64,000 nt of DNA from Mycobacterium sp. (GTDB lineage: Bacteria > Actinomycetota > Actinomycetes > Mycobacteriales > Mycobacteriaceae), in NCBI GenBank assembly GCA_011620645.1, contig WOYS01000023.1, positions 39,195 to 103,194 of the forward strand, in the 5' to 3' direction. Below the pieces are notes generated by a model. The model searched no databases and was not told where the DNA came from. It saw nothing but the letters and a program-made list of their open reading frames with translations. The position numbers were made by a program, and so were the translations under genes. Of the stretch, positions 31,416 through 40,117 are shown in pieces; position 1 is the first letter of the stretch; each line of letters begins with the position of its first letter.

Positions 31416-31422
31416 CGTGATC

Positions 31423-32394
31423 ATGTGTACGCCTTCCCGCGCGCTGGCCGCGGGCCTGCTGCTGGCCGTCCCCGTCGCGCTCAGTGCCTGCGACACGAGC
31501 GGCGAATCGACCTCGACTTCGACCGTCGCGGGGGACTGCCCGACGACTCCGGTGAACGTCGTCGTCAGCGTCGACCAGTGGGGGAAGATCGTGTCCTCCC
31601 TCGCCGGCGCCTGCGCGAACGTGACGACGGTGCTGGCCGGGTCCTCGGTGGACCCGCACGATTTCGAGCCGTCCCCCTCGGACGCGGCCGCCTTCAGCGG
31701 CGCCCAACTGGTGGTGGTCAACGGCGGTCACTACGACGAGTGGGCCGCTAAGCTCGCCGAGAGCACCGCCCCGGATGCGCACGTCGTGGACGCCATGGCG
31801 TTGCTCGGTGGCGATCATGCGGGACATGACCACGGCCACGAGGGTCACGAACACGGTGAGGGCGCCAACCCGCACGCCTGGTACAGCCCGGCGGCGGTGA
31901 CCGACGTGGCCGCCGCGGTGACGGCTGAACTCACCGAACTCGCCCCGGCGGCAGGTGAATACTTCAACTCCAGGCACACCGAGTTCACCGAGGCGCTGGC
32001 GCCATATGACGCGCTGATCGCCAAGATCAAGGCCGGCGCAACCGGCAAGACCTATGCCGCGACCGAGAGCCTGTTCGACGATATGGCCGCCGCGCTCGGC
32101 CTGGCCAACCGCACCCCGCACGGCTATCAGGTCGCCTCCTCCAATGAGTCCGACCCCTCGCCAGCGGATCTCGACGCCTTCCTGCGGTTGCTGTCCGGTC
32201 GGGGCGTCGACGTGCTGATCTACAACACCCAGACTGAGGGTTCGGTACCGCAGCAATTGCGCGCCGCCGCCGAGGCCGCCGGCGTTCCGGTGGTCGATGT
32301 GACGGAGACTCTTGCGCCGGACGCGCAGACGTTCGAGGCTTGGCAGGTGGCACAACTCACCGCATTGGCCGAGGCGCTCGGCATCGAGCCGTAA
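31423..32394 (+). CDS. znuA: Zinc ABC transporter substrate-binding lipoprotein
   Basis: 323 residues. Signal peptide with lipobox ALSAC (Cys ~22), then the ZnuA fold: SVDQWGKIVSSLAG, VDPHDFEPSPSD (first His ligand), and a His-rich acidic loop HAGHDHGHEGHEHGEGANPHAW (about residues 131-152) that is the hallmark of zinc-specific members. ATG 31423 is chosen; GTG 31417, 7 nt after TATCGT, would give a leaderless mRNA and two more residues. It starts the znuACB operon under a Zur box. Confidence 0.92.
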   Translation: MCTPSRALAAGLLLAVPVALSACDTSGESTSTSTVAGDCPTTPVNVVVSVDQWGKIVSSLAGACANVTTVLAGSSVDPHDFEPSPSDAAAFSGAQLVVVNGGHYDEWAAKLAESTAPDAHVVDAMALLGGDHAGHDHGHEGHEHGEGANPHAWYSPAAVTDVAAAVTAELTELAPAAGEYFNSRHTEFTEALAPYDALIAKIKAGATGKTYAATESLFDDMAAALGLANRTPHGYQVASSNESDPSPADLDAFLRLLSGRGVDVLIYNTQTEGSVPQQLRAAAEAAGVPVVDVTETLAPDAQTFEAWQVAQLTALAEALGIEP

Positions 32395-33161
32395 TGTCAG
32401 CCGAACCAGCGCTCGTCTTCGACGATGTCAGCGTCGTTCGTGGCGGCAGGCTGATCTGGTCGGAAGGCACCTTCACGATCCCGTCCGGCGGCATTGTCGC
32501 CGTGATCGGCTCCAACGGATCGGGCAAGTCGACGCTGCTGCAGGTAGTCCTCGGGCTGCTGCCGGTGGCTTCCGGATCGGTATCGGTGCTCGGCGGACGG
32601 CCCGGGGCGAACAACGACCAGATCGGCTACGTGCCCCAGGACTATGTGGCCGGCGCCGGTGAGGTGATCCGTGCCCGCGACGCGGTGATGCTCGGCCTGA
32701 CCGGTCGCCGGTGGGGGCTGCGCCGCAACACCCGCGACGACCGGGACCGGGTGACCGAGGCGCTGCGGGCCGTCGAGGCAGAGGACTTCGCCGATCGGCG
32801 GGTGTCGCAGCTCTCCGGCGGTCAGCGCCAACGGATCGCGCTGGCCAATGCTCTGGTGTCTCGTCCGCAGCTGCTGATCCTCGACGAGCCGCTCGCCGCG
32901 CTGGACCTCCGCACCCAGCACGAGATCGTCGCACTGCTGGCGCGTCTGAACACCGAATACGACGTGACGATTCTCGTTGTCGCCCATGATCTGAACCCGC
33001 TGTTGTCGGTGCTGAGCAGTGCGGTGTACCTGCTCGACGGGCATGCGCACCATGCTGCGATCGATCAGGTGGTCGACGCCGATCTGCTGACCCACCTGTA
33101 CGGCACCACGGTTGCCGTGGCCAACACCCTGCAGGGCCAGCTGTACATGAGGGCGACGTGA
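32394..33161 (+). CDS. znuC: Zinc ABC transporter ATP-binding protein
   Basis: 255 residues: Walker A GSNGSGKST, signature LSGGQRQRIALANAL, Walker B LLILDEP, and H-loop VVAHDL. One-base overlap with the znuA stop and 4-bp overlap with znuB. The metal specificity is inherited from the adjacent His-rich binding protein. Confidence 0.93.
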   Translation: MSAEPALVFDDVSVVRGGRLIWSEGTFTIPSGGIVAVIGSNGSGKSTLLQVVLGLLPVASGSVSVLGGRPGANNDQIGYVPQDYVAGAGEVIRARDAVMLGLTGRRWGLRRNTRDDRDRVTEALRAVEAEDFADRRVSQLSGGQRQRIALANALVSRPQLLILDEPLAALDLRTQHEIVALLARLNTEYDVTILVVAHDLNPLLSVLSSAVYLLDGHAHHAAIDQVVDADLLTHLYGTTVAVANTLQGQLYMRAT

Positions 33162-34021
33162 CGGGCGGGGGCGCTCAGGTCTACCTGGCGCTGGGCTATC
33201 AGGAGAATTGGTGGCAGATCCTGACGTCGGCCTTCATGCGTAACGCGCTCATCGGCGGCACGTTGGTCGCCCTGGCCGCCGGGCTGATCGGCTATTTCAT
33301 CATCGTGCGCAATACCGCGTTCGCGGCGCACGCACTGGCACACATCGGGCTGCCCGGCGCGACAGGCGCTGCGCTGCTGGGGCTTCCGGTGGTGCTCGGT
33401 CTCGGCGTGTTCTGTATCGGTGGAGCGGTGGTGATCGGCGCGATGGGCAACAGGGCCGGCGACCGTGAGGTCACCACCGGCACGGTGCTCGCGCTGGCGA
33501 CCGGATTCGGCTTGTTCTTCAACTCGCTGGCCACCAAGAATTCCTCGATCCTGACCAATGTGCTGTTCGGCAATCTGCTGGCCATCACCCGCCAGCAGCT
33601 GCTCATCTTCGCCGGTCTGCTCCTGGTGATCGCCGCGACTGTCGTGATCGTGTACCGCCCGTTGTTGTTCGCCTCGGTCAACGCACAGGTCGCCGAGGCC
33701 AAGGGGGTGCCGGTGCGAGCCCTGTCGGTCGTCTTCATGGCACTGCTCGGTCTGTCGGTCACCATGGCCGTGCAGGCGGTCGGAACCCTGCTGCTGTTCG
33801 CCCTCGTCGTAACCCCCGCCGCGACGGCGATCATGCTGACCGCCCGGCCGCTGGCGGCGATGGCGATCTCCACGGCGATCAGCCTGCTGTCGGTCTGGGC
33901 GGGTCTGGCGGTTTCGGCCCTGTTCAACATGCCGCCCAGCTTCGTCATCGTCACCATTGCGTGCGTCATCTGGCTCGTGGTGTGGACGGGGAACCGGATG
34001 GCGCGGGTCGCAGTCCGCTAA
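33158..34021 (+). CDS. znuB: Zinc ABC transporter permease
   Basis: 287-residue ABC-3 family permease with about eight or nine membrane segments; GLPGATGAALLG and the conserved cytoplasmic EAKGVPVRALSVVFMALLG coupling region are visible. GTG 33158 overlaps znuC. The stop TAA forms part of the -10-like TAACGT of the following LacI gene. Confidence 0.92.
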   Translation: MTGGGAQVYLALGYQENWWQILTSAFMRNALIGGTLVALAAGLIGYFIIVRNTAFAAHALAHIGLPGATGAALLGLPVVLGLGVFCIGGAVVIGAMGNRAGDREVTTGTVLALATGFGLFFNSLATKNSSILTNVLFGNLLAITRQQLLIFAGLLLVIAATVVIVYRPLLFASVNAQVAEAKGVPVRALSVVFMALLGLSVTMAVQAVGTLLLFALVVTPAATAIMLTARPLAAMAISTAISLLSVWAGLAVSALFNMPPSFVIVTIACVIWLVVWTGNRMARVAVR

Positions 34022-34024
34022 CGT
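34019..34024 (+). promoter_or_regulatory. Leaderless-type -10 of the LacI-family gene
   Basis: TAACGT, built partly from the znuB stop, ends 8 nt before ATG 34033. Confidence 0.45.
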
Positions 34025-34032
34025 CGTCAGGC

Positions 34033-35133
34033 ATGACCAGGAGTCCAGGGCCGCGCCGGCGCGCGACGCTGGCCTCATTGGCCGCCGAACTCAACGTTTC
34101 GCGGACCACGATCTCCAATGCGTACAACCGGCCCGACCAGTTGTCGGCCGATCTGCGTGAGCGGGTACTCGCCGCGGCAAAGGAACTGGGATACGCCGGG
34201 CCGGACCCGGTCGCGCGGTCGCTGCGCACCCGGAAGGCAGGCGCGGTCGGCCTGATGATCACCGAGCCGCTCAACTATTCGTTCAGCGATCCGGCGGCCC
34301 TGGATTTCGTTGCCGGACTTGCCGAATCGTGTGAAGAGGCCGGGCAGGGTCTGCTGCTCGTCGCGGCCGGCCCCAACCGCAGCGTCGGCGACGGATGGGC
34401 CGCTGTGCTGTCGGCCGGTGTCGACGGTTTCGTCGTCTATTCGGCCTCCGATGACGACCCCTACCTGCCGGTGGTGCTGCAACGGCATCTACCGATCGTG
34501 GTCGTCGACCAACCCATGGATGTGCCCGGCGCGTCGCGGGTCTGCATCGATGATCGCGCTGCGATGCGGCAACTCGCTGAATACGTTGTGGGACTTGGGC
34601 ATCGTAAGATCGGTTTGCTGACCATGCGCCTCGGCCGGGAGTGGCCGCATGAGAGCACCAGGCCCATGGTCGCGGACCCAGCGAGGCTGAGCTCACCGCA
34701 CTTCCATGTTCAGCGCGAGCGGGTGCACGGTGTCTACGACGCGATGAGCTCCGCCGGCCTGGACCCTGCGACGGTGACCGTGGTGGAGAGCTACGAGCAC
34801 CTACCCCAGTCCGGCGGTGCGGCCGCGCAGGTTGCGCTCGCGGCGAATCCCCGCATCACCGCGCTGATGTGCACCGCCGATGTGCTGGCGCTCTCGGCGA
34901 TGGACTACCTACGGGCGCGCGGCATCTTCGTCCCGGGGCAGTTGACCGTGACGGGTTTCGACGGCGTGCCCGAGGCGCTGGCGCGGGGGCTGACCACGGT
35001 CACCCAGCCCAGCATCGAGAAGGGCCGTCGCGCCGGGGATCTGCTGCACAACCCGCCGCGGTCGGGCCTGCCGGTCGTCGAGGTGCTCGAGACCGAGGTG
35101 GTACGGGGCCGCACCTCCGGCCCGCCCGCCTAA
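34033..35133 (+). CDS. LacI-family transcriptional regulator (Rv3575c homologue)
   Basis: 366 residues. N-terminal helix-turn-helix ATLASLAAELNVSRTTISNAYNRP (about 11-34) and hinge helix with the ARSL-type minor-groove element (PDPVARSLRTRK). A periplasmic-binding-protein-like effector domain follows to residue ~355. Ligand and targets are unknown. It follows znuB but probably has its own leaderless promoter. Confidence 0.88.
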   Translation: MTRSPGPRRRATLASLAAELNVSRTTISNAYNRPDQLSADLRERVLAAAKELGYAGPDPVARSLRTRKAGAVGLMITEPLNYSFSDPAALDFVAGLAESCEEAGQGLLLVAAGPNRSVGDGWAAVLSAGVDGFVVYSASDDDPYLPVVLQRHLPIVVVDQPMDVPGASRVCIDDRAAMRQLAEYVVGLGHRKIGLLTMRLGREWPHESTRPMVADPARLSSPHFHVQRERVHGVYDAMSSAGLDPATVTVVESYEHLPQSGGAAAQVALAANPRITALMCTADVLALSAMDYLRARGIFVPGQLTVTGFDGVPEALARGLTTVTQPSIEKGRRAGDLLHNPPRSGLPVVEVLETEVVRGRTSGPPA

Positions 35134-35157
35134 CCCCACCGCCCGCCTAACCCCACC
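35124..35157 (+). repeat. 17-bp perfect tandem duplication at the LacI-gene 3' end
   Basis: GCCCGCCTAACCCCACC occurs twice (35124-35140, 35141-35157); the first copy contains the stop codon. Confidence 0.9.
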
Positions 35158-35199
35158 AGGGTGTGCCGCGCCGGGCCGGGGCGCAAACAATGTTGCCGA

Positions 35200-35949
35200 T
35201 CAGGCGATCGGGCGCCGGGCGTCGGCCAGGAACTGCAGCACGACCGCTACATCTTCGGGGGTGTCGACCCGGAAGCCGGCCAGGCTGTCACCGGGCCCGA
35301 TCTTGATGCCGATATCGCCGCCGCGCATCCGGCGGAATGCCTTCTCGTCGGTGACGTCATCGCCGAGGAAGACCACTGCCGTCGCATCACAACGGTTTCG
35401 CAGGATGTCGACCGCCTCGCCCTTGTCGGTGACGATGACCGCGAATTCCAGCACCGCCTTGCCGGCAGTGGTGTGGGCAGCCCAGGATGTGGCAGCTTCG
35501 GCGGCCAGCGCGAGCGCGGCCTCCCCGTCGGTTGCGGAGGCGTTGCGCACATGCAGCGCGACGCTGGCGAGCTTCGGTTCCACCGTCACGCCGGGGCGTT
35601 CTGCCGCAATGGAATCCAGCGTCGCGACGATCTCGGCCAGCAGTGCGGTATCGATCTCGCGTGCGAACCCGGTGTCGAATTCGACGCCATGGCTGCCCAC
35701 TGCCTGCACCGCTGCGGACATTCCGGACAGTTCAAGCAGTACGGACAAAGCGCGCCCGGAGATGAGGGCTGCGGTGGTGTCGGGCAAGCCGGCCAGCGTC
35801 TCGAGTGCCGCAGCGGCCTCCGGCAGTGGCCGGGCGTCGGCGGGGTTGTTCACGATCGGCGCCAGGGTGCCGTCGAAATCGGAGGCGATCAGCAGCCGAG
35901 GGGTGGTTGCCGCCTCGGTGAGAGCGCGTTGCAGACCGGCATCAAGCAC
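35200..35949 (-). CDS. otsB: Trehalose-6-phosphate phosphatase
   Basis: Dephosphorylates trehalose 6-phosphate. 249-residue HAD-superfamily enzyme: motif I SDFDGTLAPI (nucleophile Asp), motif II in LISGR, and motif IV GDDVTDEKAF. The short form lacks the large N-terminal extension seen in M. tuberculosis OtsB2. GTG start with GTGAGGA just upstream; only 3 nt separate it from the kstR stop, so the two form one transcription unit. Confidence 0.92.
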   Translation of the reverse strand: MLDAGLQRALTEAATTPRLLIASDFDGTLAPIVNNPADARPLPEAAAALETLAGLPDTTAALISGRALSVLLELSGMSAAVQAVGSHGVEFDTGFAREIDTALLAEIVATLDSIAAERPGVTVEPKLASVALHVRNASATDGEAALALAAEAATSWAAHTTAGKAVLEFAVIVTDKGEAVDILRNRCDATAVVFLGDDVTDEKAFRRMRGGDIGIKIGPGDSLAGFRVDTPEDVAVVLQFLADARRPIA

Positions 35950-35952
35950 TCC

Positions 35953-36615
35953 TCACACCTTAGGTTGCTCTCCGTCGCCGATGAGCAGGCGGACCGCGAG
36001 GTCGAGCCGCTTGGCCACGTCGGTGGCCGATGCGCGGCGGGTCAGCCAGGCCAGCAGATTGGACAGCCACACATCGGAGATGACGCGGGCGATGTGGTAC
36101 TGGTCCTCGGTGGGTCGGCCCTCGCTCATCGCACGGGCGAACATCGAGTCCATCAGCTTGCCGACGTGGTCGACCTCGCCGGCAGCAGATGCGTCGGCGA
36201 AGACGAAGGCGCGGGTCATGGCCTCGGTGAGCAGCGGGTTGCGCTGCATGGACCGGTTCAGCCCGCCGACCATGATGTTGAGCCGCTCGTACGGAGTGCC
36301 GCCGGTCAGAGTGGCGCGATCGCTCTTGGCGTCGATGCGTTCGAACTCCCGGCCCAGCGCGGACACCAGCAGATGGACCTTGGACGGGAAGTAGCGGTAC
36401 AGGGTGCCGACGGCGACATCGGCGCGCTCGGCGACGGCTCGCATCTGGACGGCCTCGAAGCCGCCCTTCGAGGCGATGGCCACGGTGGCGTCCAGGATGC
36501 GCTTGCGGCGTTCCCGCTGCGCCTCGGAGCCGAGTTCGGACTCGGAGAGAACGGCCACGGCCATCACCTGACGGGGCGAGTCAGAACCCGATCCGGGTTG
36601 TGCAGGCGACGACAT
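35953..36615 (-). CDS. kstR: TetR-family repressor of cholesterol catabolism KstR
   Basis: 220 residues. HTH region AVQMRAVAERADVAVGTLYRYFPSK, followed by the ligand domain nearly collinear with M. tuberculosis KstR through RASATDVAKRLDLAVRLLIGD. KstR binds 3-oxo-cholestenoyl-CoA thioesters and represses sterol degradation genes. ATG 36615 (MSSPAQPG...) agrees with the longer M. smegmatis form; ATG 36564 would give 203 residues. A perfect KstR operator lies 166 bp upstream, consistent with autorepression. A near-perfect 20-bp duplication covers the ribosome-binding region. Confidence 0.94.
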   Translation of the reverse strand: MSSPAQPGSGSDSPRQVMAVAVLSESELGSEAQRERRKRILDATVAIASKGGFEAVQMRAVAERADVAVGTLYRYFPSKVHLLVSALGREFERIDAKSDRATLTGGTPYERLNIMVGGLNRSMQRNPLLTEAMTRAFVFADASAAGEVDHVGKLMDSMFARAMSEGRPTEDQYHIARVISDVWLSNLLAWLTRRASATDVAKRLDLAVRLLIGDGEQPKV

Positions 36616-36628
36616 GTGGGCGGGCAAC

Positions 36629-36668
36629 TCCTTCGTGATGCGCTTAAGTCCTTCGTGATGCGCTTAGG
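36629..36668 (-). repeat. 20-bp tandem duplication upstream of kstR
   Basis: TCCTTCGTGATGCGCTTAAG (36629-36648) is followed by the same sequence with one change (AAG to AGG, 36649-36668). On the minus strand each copy ends in AAGGA, so the Shine-Dalgarno-like element is doubled. Confidence 0.88.
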
Positions 36669-36780
36669 TGGAAAACGATACGCACACCGACCGTTGATCG
36701 CTCACTTCCTCGCACCGAATCACAACGGCACGTCGTGGCCGTGACAGTGGTCGACTTGACGTCCGCGCGCTGGCATGTAT

Positions 36781-36794
36781 TAGAACACGTTCTA
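36781..36794. promoter_or_regulatory. KstR operator
   Basis: TAGAACACGTTCTA is a perfect 14-bp palindrome matching the KstR consensus TnnAACnnGTTnnA. It lies between kstR and the convergently placed 3' end of the neighbouring gene, so it most likely serves kstR itself. Confidence 0.88.
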
Positions 36795-36820
36795 GTGGGA
36801 AGCGGAGCCTTCTCACTGCT

Positions 36821-37810
36821 CTAATCCCCGGTGCGCTGCAGTCGCACATCCAGCTCGACCTTGGCGGGGCAGTCACCGGTGTAGTCCTGGAACGACTTTC
36901 CGGTCAGCGTGATTATCGGATCCTGAGGCCCCTGTGGCAGTGGCAGGTCGTCGCGGGATGTCTGGCGGACCGTGCCGACACCGTCGGTGCACTGCGCGTT
37001 CCCTTCGGGGAAGGTCGCGGTGAAATGCCCGCCGCCGTAGAGCATGACGAACAGGTTGTTCGTGTCAACGGTCGACATCAACGTCACGCAGCGCTCGCCG
37101 GTGCGCAGGCAGTGGGTTGTGGCGCGGTAGTCGTGCGGCGGGAACAACTCGCCGGTCTCGGGGTAGGTCTGGGTGTAGGTGTATGTGCCGCGCAGGGCCG
37201 CCCCCGGTGAGGTTCTCAGCGGCGGTTCCAGAGCCGGGTCGCTCGCTTGGCTGCCGGTGCCGCTGCCGCGGGCCGGGGTCAGGTTGACGGCCCGCTTGCT
37301 GGCGCACAGGGCCGGTGCCGTGGCCCAGGTATATTCCCCGGACAGCGATCCGTCGAGCCTGGGCCGCAACGAGATGATCGACCAACCGGTCACGTCGACC
37401 TCGACGTCGCCGACCTTGCATTTGTCGGGTGCTTCGCGCGCCATCAGCCAGTCGCCGTCGATGTAGTCGAACACCATGGTCAGCTGGGGCGGACCGGACG
37501 GATCCTTGGGGTCGACCACCGCCACCGTCGCGACGCACTCGGTGTCGCGGCAGTTGGAACGGGCCACCCATGTCTCGGTGCGCGCCGAGCCTGCCACCGG
37601 CTTACCGTCCGGCGTTGCGGTCGGCCCGATGTTGACCTTGAAGCTGCCTTCCAGCGCCGGTCCGGATGTGACGGTGTTCGCTGCCTCATCGTCGGAGCGT
37701 ACGGTGAACAGGCATGCCGCGAATCCACCGAGGACGGTAGCGACAAGCGCAAGCGCAGCCAGCAGTTTGACCACCGTGCGCTTGGTGTCGTTGTTCAGCC
37801 CGAGTGCCAT
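36821..37810 (-). CDS. Membrane-anchored extracytoplasmic protein, unknown function
   Basis: 329 residues from ATG 37810. One N-terminal transmembrane helix (about 16-35) is followed by an extracytoplasmic part with two related Cys-containing beta-rich domains. The first is around residues 75-160 (TETWVARSNCRDTECVATV) and the second around 205-325 (TYTYTQTYPETGE...CLRTGERCVTLM). The CxxTxCVA-like repeats resemble sensor domains of some mycobacterial Ser/Thr kinases, but no kinase is attached. A domain duplication is likely. Confidence 0.7.
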   Translation of the reverse strand: MALGLNNDTKRTVVKLLAALALVATVLGGFAACLFTVRSDDEAANTVTSGPALEGSFKVNIGPTATPDGKPVAGSARTETWVARSNCRDTECVATVAVVDPKDPSGPPQLTMVFDYIDGDWLMAREAPDKCKVGDVEVDVTGWSIISLRPRLDGSLSGEYTWATAPALCASKRAVNLTPARGSGTGSQASDPALEPPLRTSPGAALRGTYTYTQTYPETGELFPPHDYRATTHCLRTGERCVTLMSTVDTNNLFVMLYGGGHFTATFPEGNAQCTDGVGTVRQTSRDDLPLPQGPQDPIITLTGKSFQDYTGDCPAKVELDVRLQRTGD

Positions 37811-37910
37811 CGGGTAAGGATGCCATCCCAGCGTGGTTGCGATGAAGCCAATGACGGTCGTGGGCGACATCGCGGTGCACGGATTGCGGGCCTCGGAATA
37901 TAAGGTCGCC

Positions 37911-38069
37911 TACGTGACCGCCAAGCAGATCCTGCTGAAGGAGAGCGCCATCAAACGACTGGTGGAACCTGCGGAGGTGGCCTCGCTGGTGGGCTGGCTG
38001 GCCGCCGAGCAGGCGGGCACGGTGACCGGCGCGTCGCACACGATGGACGGTGGGTGGAGCGCCCGGTGA
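37911..38069 (+). pseudogene. 3-hydroxybutyrate dehydrogenase, C-terminal remnant
   Basis: The frame encodes VTAKQILLKESAIKRLVEP...VTGASHTMDGGWSAR, the last ~50 residues of a short-chain dehydrogenase of the 3-hydroxybutyrate type. The ~200-residue Rossmann and catalytic part is absent. The stop overlaps the acetoacetyl-CoA synthetase GTG, as in an intact bdh-aacS operon, so an upstream deletion removed the 5' part and the promoter. Confidence 0.7.
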
Positions 38070-39985
38070 GCACCGCACCGCAGTGGGAGCCGACCGCCGC
38101 CGATATCGCCGACGCCCGGGTCACCGATTTCGCCCGGTTCGCCGGTGCCCCGGCCGAGTATCACGCGCTGTGGCAATGGTCGGTGGACGAGCCGGCGGCC
38201 TTCTGGGCAGCGCTGTGGAAGTACTTCGGACTCGGTGAGATGCCCGGCGAGGTGCTGGCCGGCACCGATATGCCCGGCGCACGGTGGTTTCCCGGCGCAC
38301 GGCTCAACTACGTCGACCAGGTGGTCCGGCAGTCCCGCACTGACCGGCCCGCGATCCTCTGCGTCAGTGAGGACACCCCGACCGTCGAGCTGTCCTGGGC
38401 CGAACTCCTTAGCCGAACAGCGGGATTCGCGAAGTCGCTGACCGATCTCGGAGTGGGCGCCGGCGACCGGGTCGTCGGCTATCTGCCCAATATCGCCGAA
38501 GCGGTGATCGCCTTCCTGGGCACCGCCGCGGTCGGCGCGGTGTGGAGTGCGTGCGGTCAGGACTACTCGGCCAAGGCCGCGCTGGATCGGCTCGGCCAGC
38601 TCGAACCGGTGGTGCTGGTGACCACCGACGGCTACCGGTTCGGCGGCAAATCCCACGACAAGAGCGCCGACGTCGCGGCACTGCGGGCCGGGCTGCCCAC
38701 GCTGCGCGCCACCGTCTCGGTATCGCGCCTGACGCCCACGCCGAGCGATCATCTCGACTGGGATACCGTGACTTCCGGTGGCGGCGAACTGGACACCACC
38801 GCAGTCGAATTCGACCATGCGCTGTGGATCCTGTTCTCGTCGGGCACCACCGGCCTGCCCAAGGGCATCATCCACGGGCACGGCGGGGTGCTGCTGGAGC
38901 ATCTGAAGGCGGTCGCTCTGCAGAGCGATATCGGCGAGCGAGACACCTTCTTCTGGTACACCAGCCCGAGCTGGATGATGTGGAACTTCCAGATCGCCGG
39001 GTTGCTGGTCGGCGCCACCATCGTCTGCTACGACGGAAGCCCGTCCTACCCGTCTCCGGATGCGCTGTGGGCCATCGCGGCCGACGTCGGTGCGACGGTG
39101 CTCGGTACCAGCCCGGGATATGTGCTCGGCTGTATGAAGGCGGGTGCGGTTCCGCGGACCGAGCACGATCTGTCCGCATTGCGGACTGTCGGGATCACCG
39201 GGTCTTCGTTGCCGCCCTCGACGTCCTTGTGGATGCGCGACAACATCGGCGAGCACGTTCGGGTCGCGTCGATCAGCGGGGGGACCGATGTGGTGTCGGC
39301 CTTCATCGGCGGCGTGCGCACGGTGCCGGTGTGGCCGGGGGAGCTGTCGGCCCCGTTCCTCGGTGTGGCGCTGGACGCCTGGGATGAGTCGGGCAACCCG
39401 GTACGTGGCGAGGTGGGAGAGCTGGTCGTCACCAAGCCGCTGCCGTCCATGCCGGTCGCCTTCTGGAATGATCCGGACGGATCGCGTTACCGCGAGGCCT
39501 ATTTCGAGATGTTCCCGGGTGTCTGGCGGCACGGTGACTGGGTCACCATCACCGATCACGGCAGCATCATCGTGCACGGTCGCTCCGACTCGACCCTGAA
39601 CCGGCACGGCATCCGGATGGGCAGTGCCGATATCTATCAGGCGGTGGAACGACTGCCCGAGATCGCCGAGGCGCTGGTGATCGGAGCCGAGCAGCCCGAC
39701 GGTGGCTATTGGATGCCGCTGTTCGTGGTGCTCGCCGACGGTGTCGAACTGGACGACGCGCTACGGGACAAGGTCAAGAACACCATCCGCACCGAGGTCT
39801 CCCCGCGCCATGTTCCCGACGAGATCATCCTGGCGCCCGGTATCCCGCACACCCGTACCGGCAAGAAGCTCGAGGTGCCGATCAAGAAGCTGTTTCAGGG
39901 AGCAGACGCTGCGAAAGTGGTGGAACGCAGTGCCGTCGACGACCCGGACCTGCTGGAATGGTACGTCACACAGCGTCGAACCTGA
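38066..39985 (+). CDS. Acetoacetate-CoA ligase
   Basis: 639-residue ANL-superfamily adenylating enzyme that activates acetoacetate to acetoacetyl-CoA. N-terminal ACAS_N region, the phosphate loop LFSSGTTGLPKG (about residue 265), the WYTSPSWMMWNFQIAGL segment typical of acetoacetyl-CoA synthetases, GDWVTITDHG, and the C-terminal lysine motif HTRTGKKLEVPIKK. The GTG start overlaps the dehydrogenase remnant stop. With the dehydrogenase lost, it may now depend on a new promoter. Confidence 0.92.
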   Translation: MSTAPQWEPTAADIADARVTDFARFAGAPAEYHALWQWSVDEPAAFWAALWKYFGLGEMPGEVLAGTDMPGARWFPGARLNYVDQVVRQSRTDRPAILCVSEDTPTVELSWAELLSRTAGFAKSLTDLGVGAGDRVVGYLPNIAEAVIAFLGTAAVGAVWSACGQDYSAKAALDRLGQLEPVVLVTTDGYRFGGKSHDKSADVAALRAGLPTLRATVSVSRLTPTPSDHLDWDTVTSGGGELDTTAVEFDHALWILFSSGTTGLPKGIIHGHGGVLLEHLKAVALQSDIGERDTFFWYTSPSWMMWNFQIAGLLVGATIVCYDGSPSYPSPDALWAIAADVGATVLGTSPGYVLGCMKAGAVPRTEHDLSALRTVGITGSSLPPSTSLWMRDNIGEHVRVASISGGTDVVSAFIGGVRTVPVWPGELSAPFLGVALDAWDESGNPVRGEVGELVVTKPLPSMPVAFWNDPDGSRYREAYFEMFPGVWRHGDWVTITDHGSIIVHGRSDSTLNRHGIRMGSADIYQAVERLPEIAEALVIGAEQPDGGYWMPLFVVLADGVELDDALRDKVKNTIRTEVSPRHVPDEIILAPGIPHTRTGKKLEVPIKKLFQGADAAKVVERSAVDDPDLLEWYVTQRRT

Positions 39986-40024
39986 CCAGGTCCGCACCAG
40001 GTCCGCACTCGACGCCGGGCGGGC

Positions 40025-40117
40025 ACGCTGATCACCTACGAGGACTTCCCGCACGGCATGCCCACCACGCAGACAGATACCGTCAACGCCGATCTGCCGG
40101 CGTTCCTGAAGTCCTGA
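40025..40117 (+). pseudogene. Alpha/beta hydrolase (chloroperoxidase-type), C-terminal remnant
   Basis: One frame reads TLITYEDFPHGMPTTQTDTV...DLPAFLKS and a stop. This is the characteristic C-terminus of non-haem chloroperoxidase/esterase proteins (catalytic His in PHGM). The rest of the gene is missing. An 11-bp tandem repeat (ACCAGGTCCGC x2, 39985-40006) marks the junction. It overlaps the aspB 3' end on the other strand. Confidence 0.6.

Noticed and set aside
35161-36744. 527-codon plus-strand frame across otsB and kstR
   Set aside because: Spans two well-supported genes on the other strand and their 3-nt junction; composition is shadow-like.
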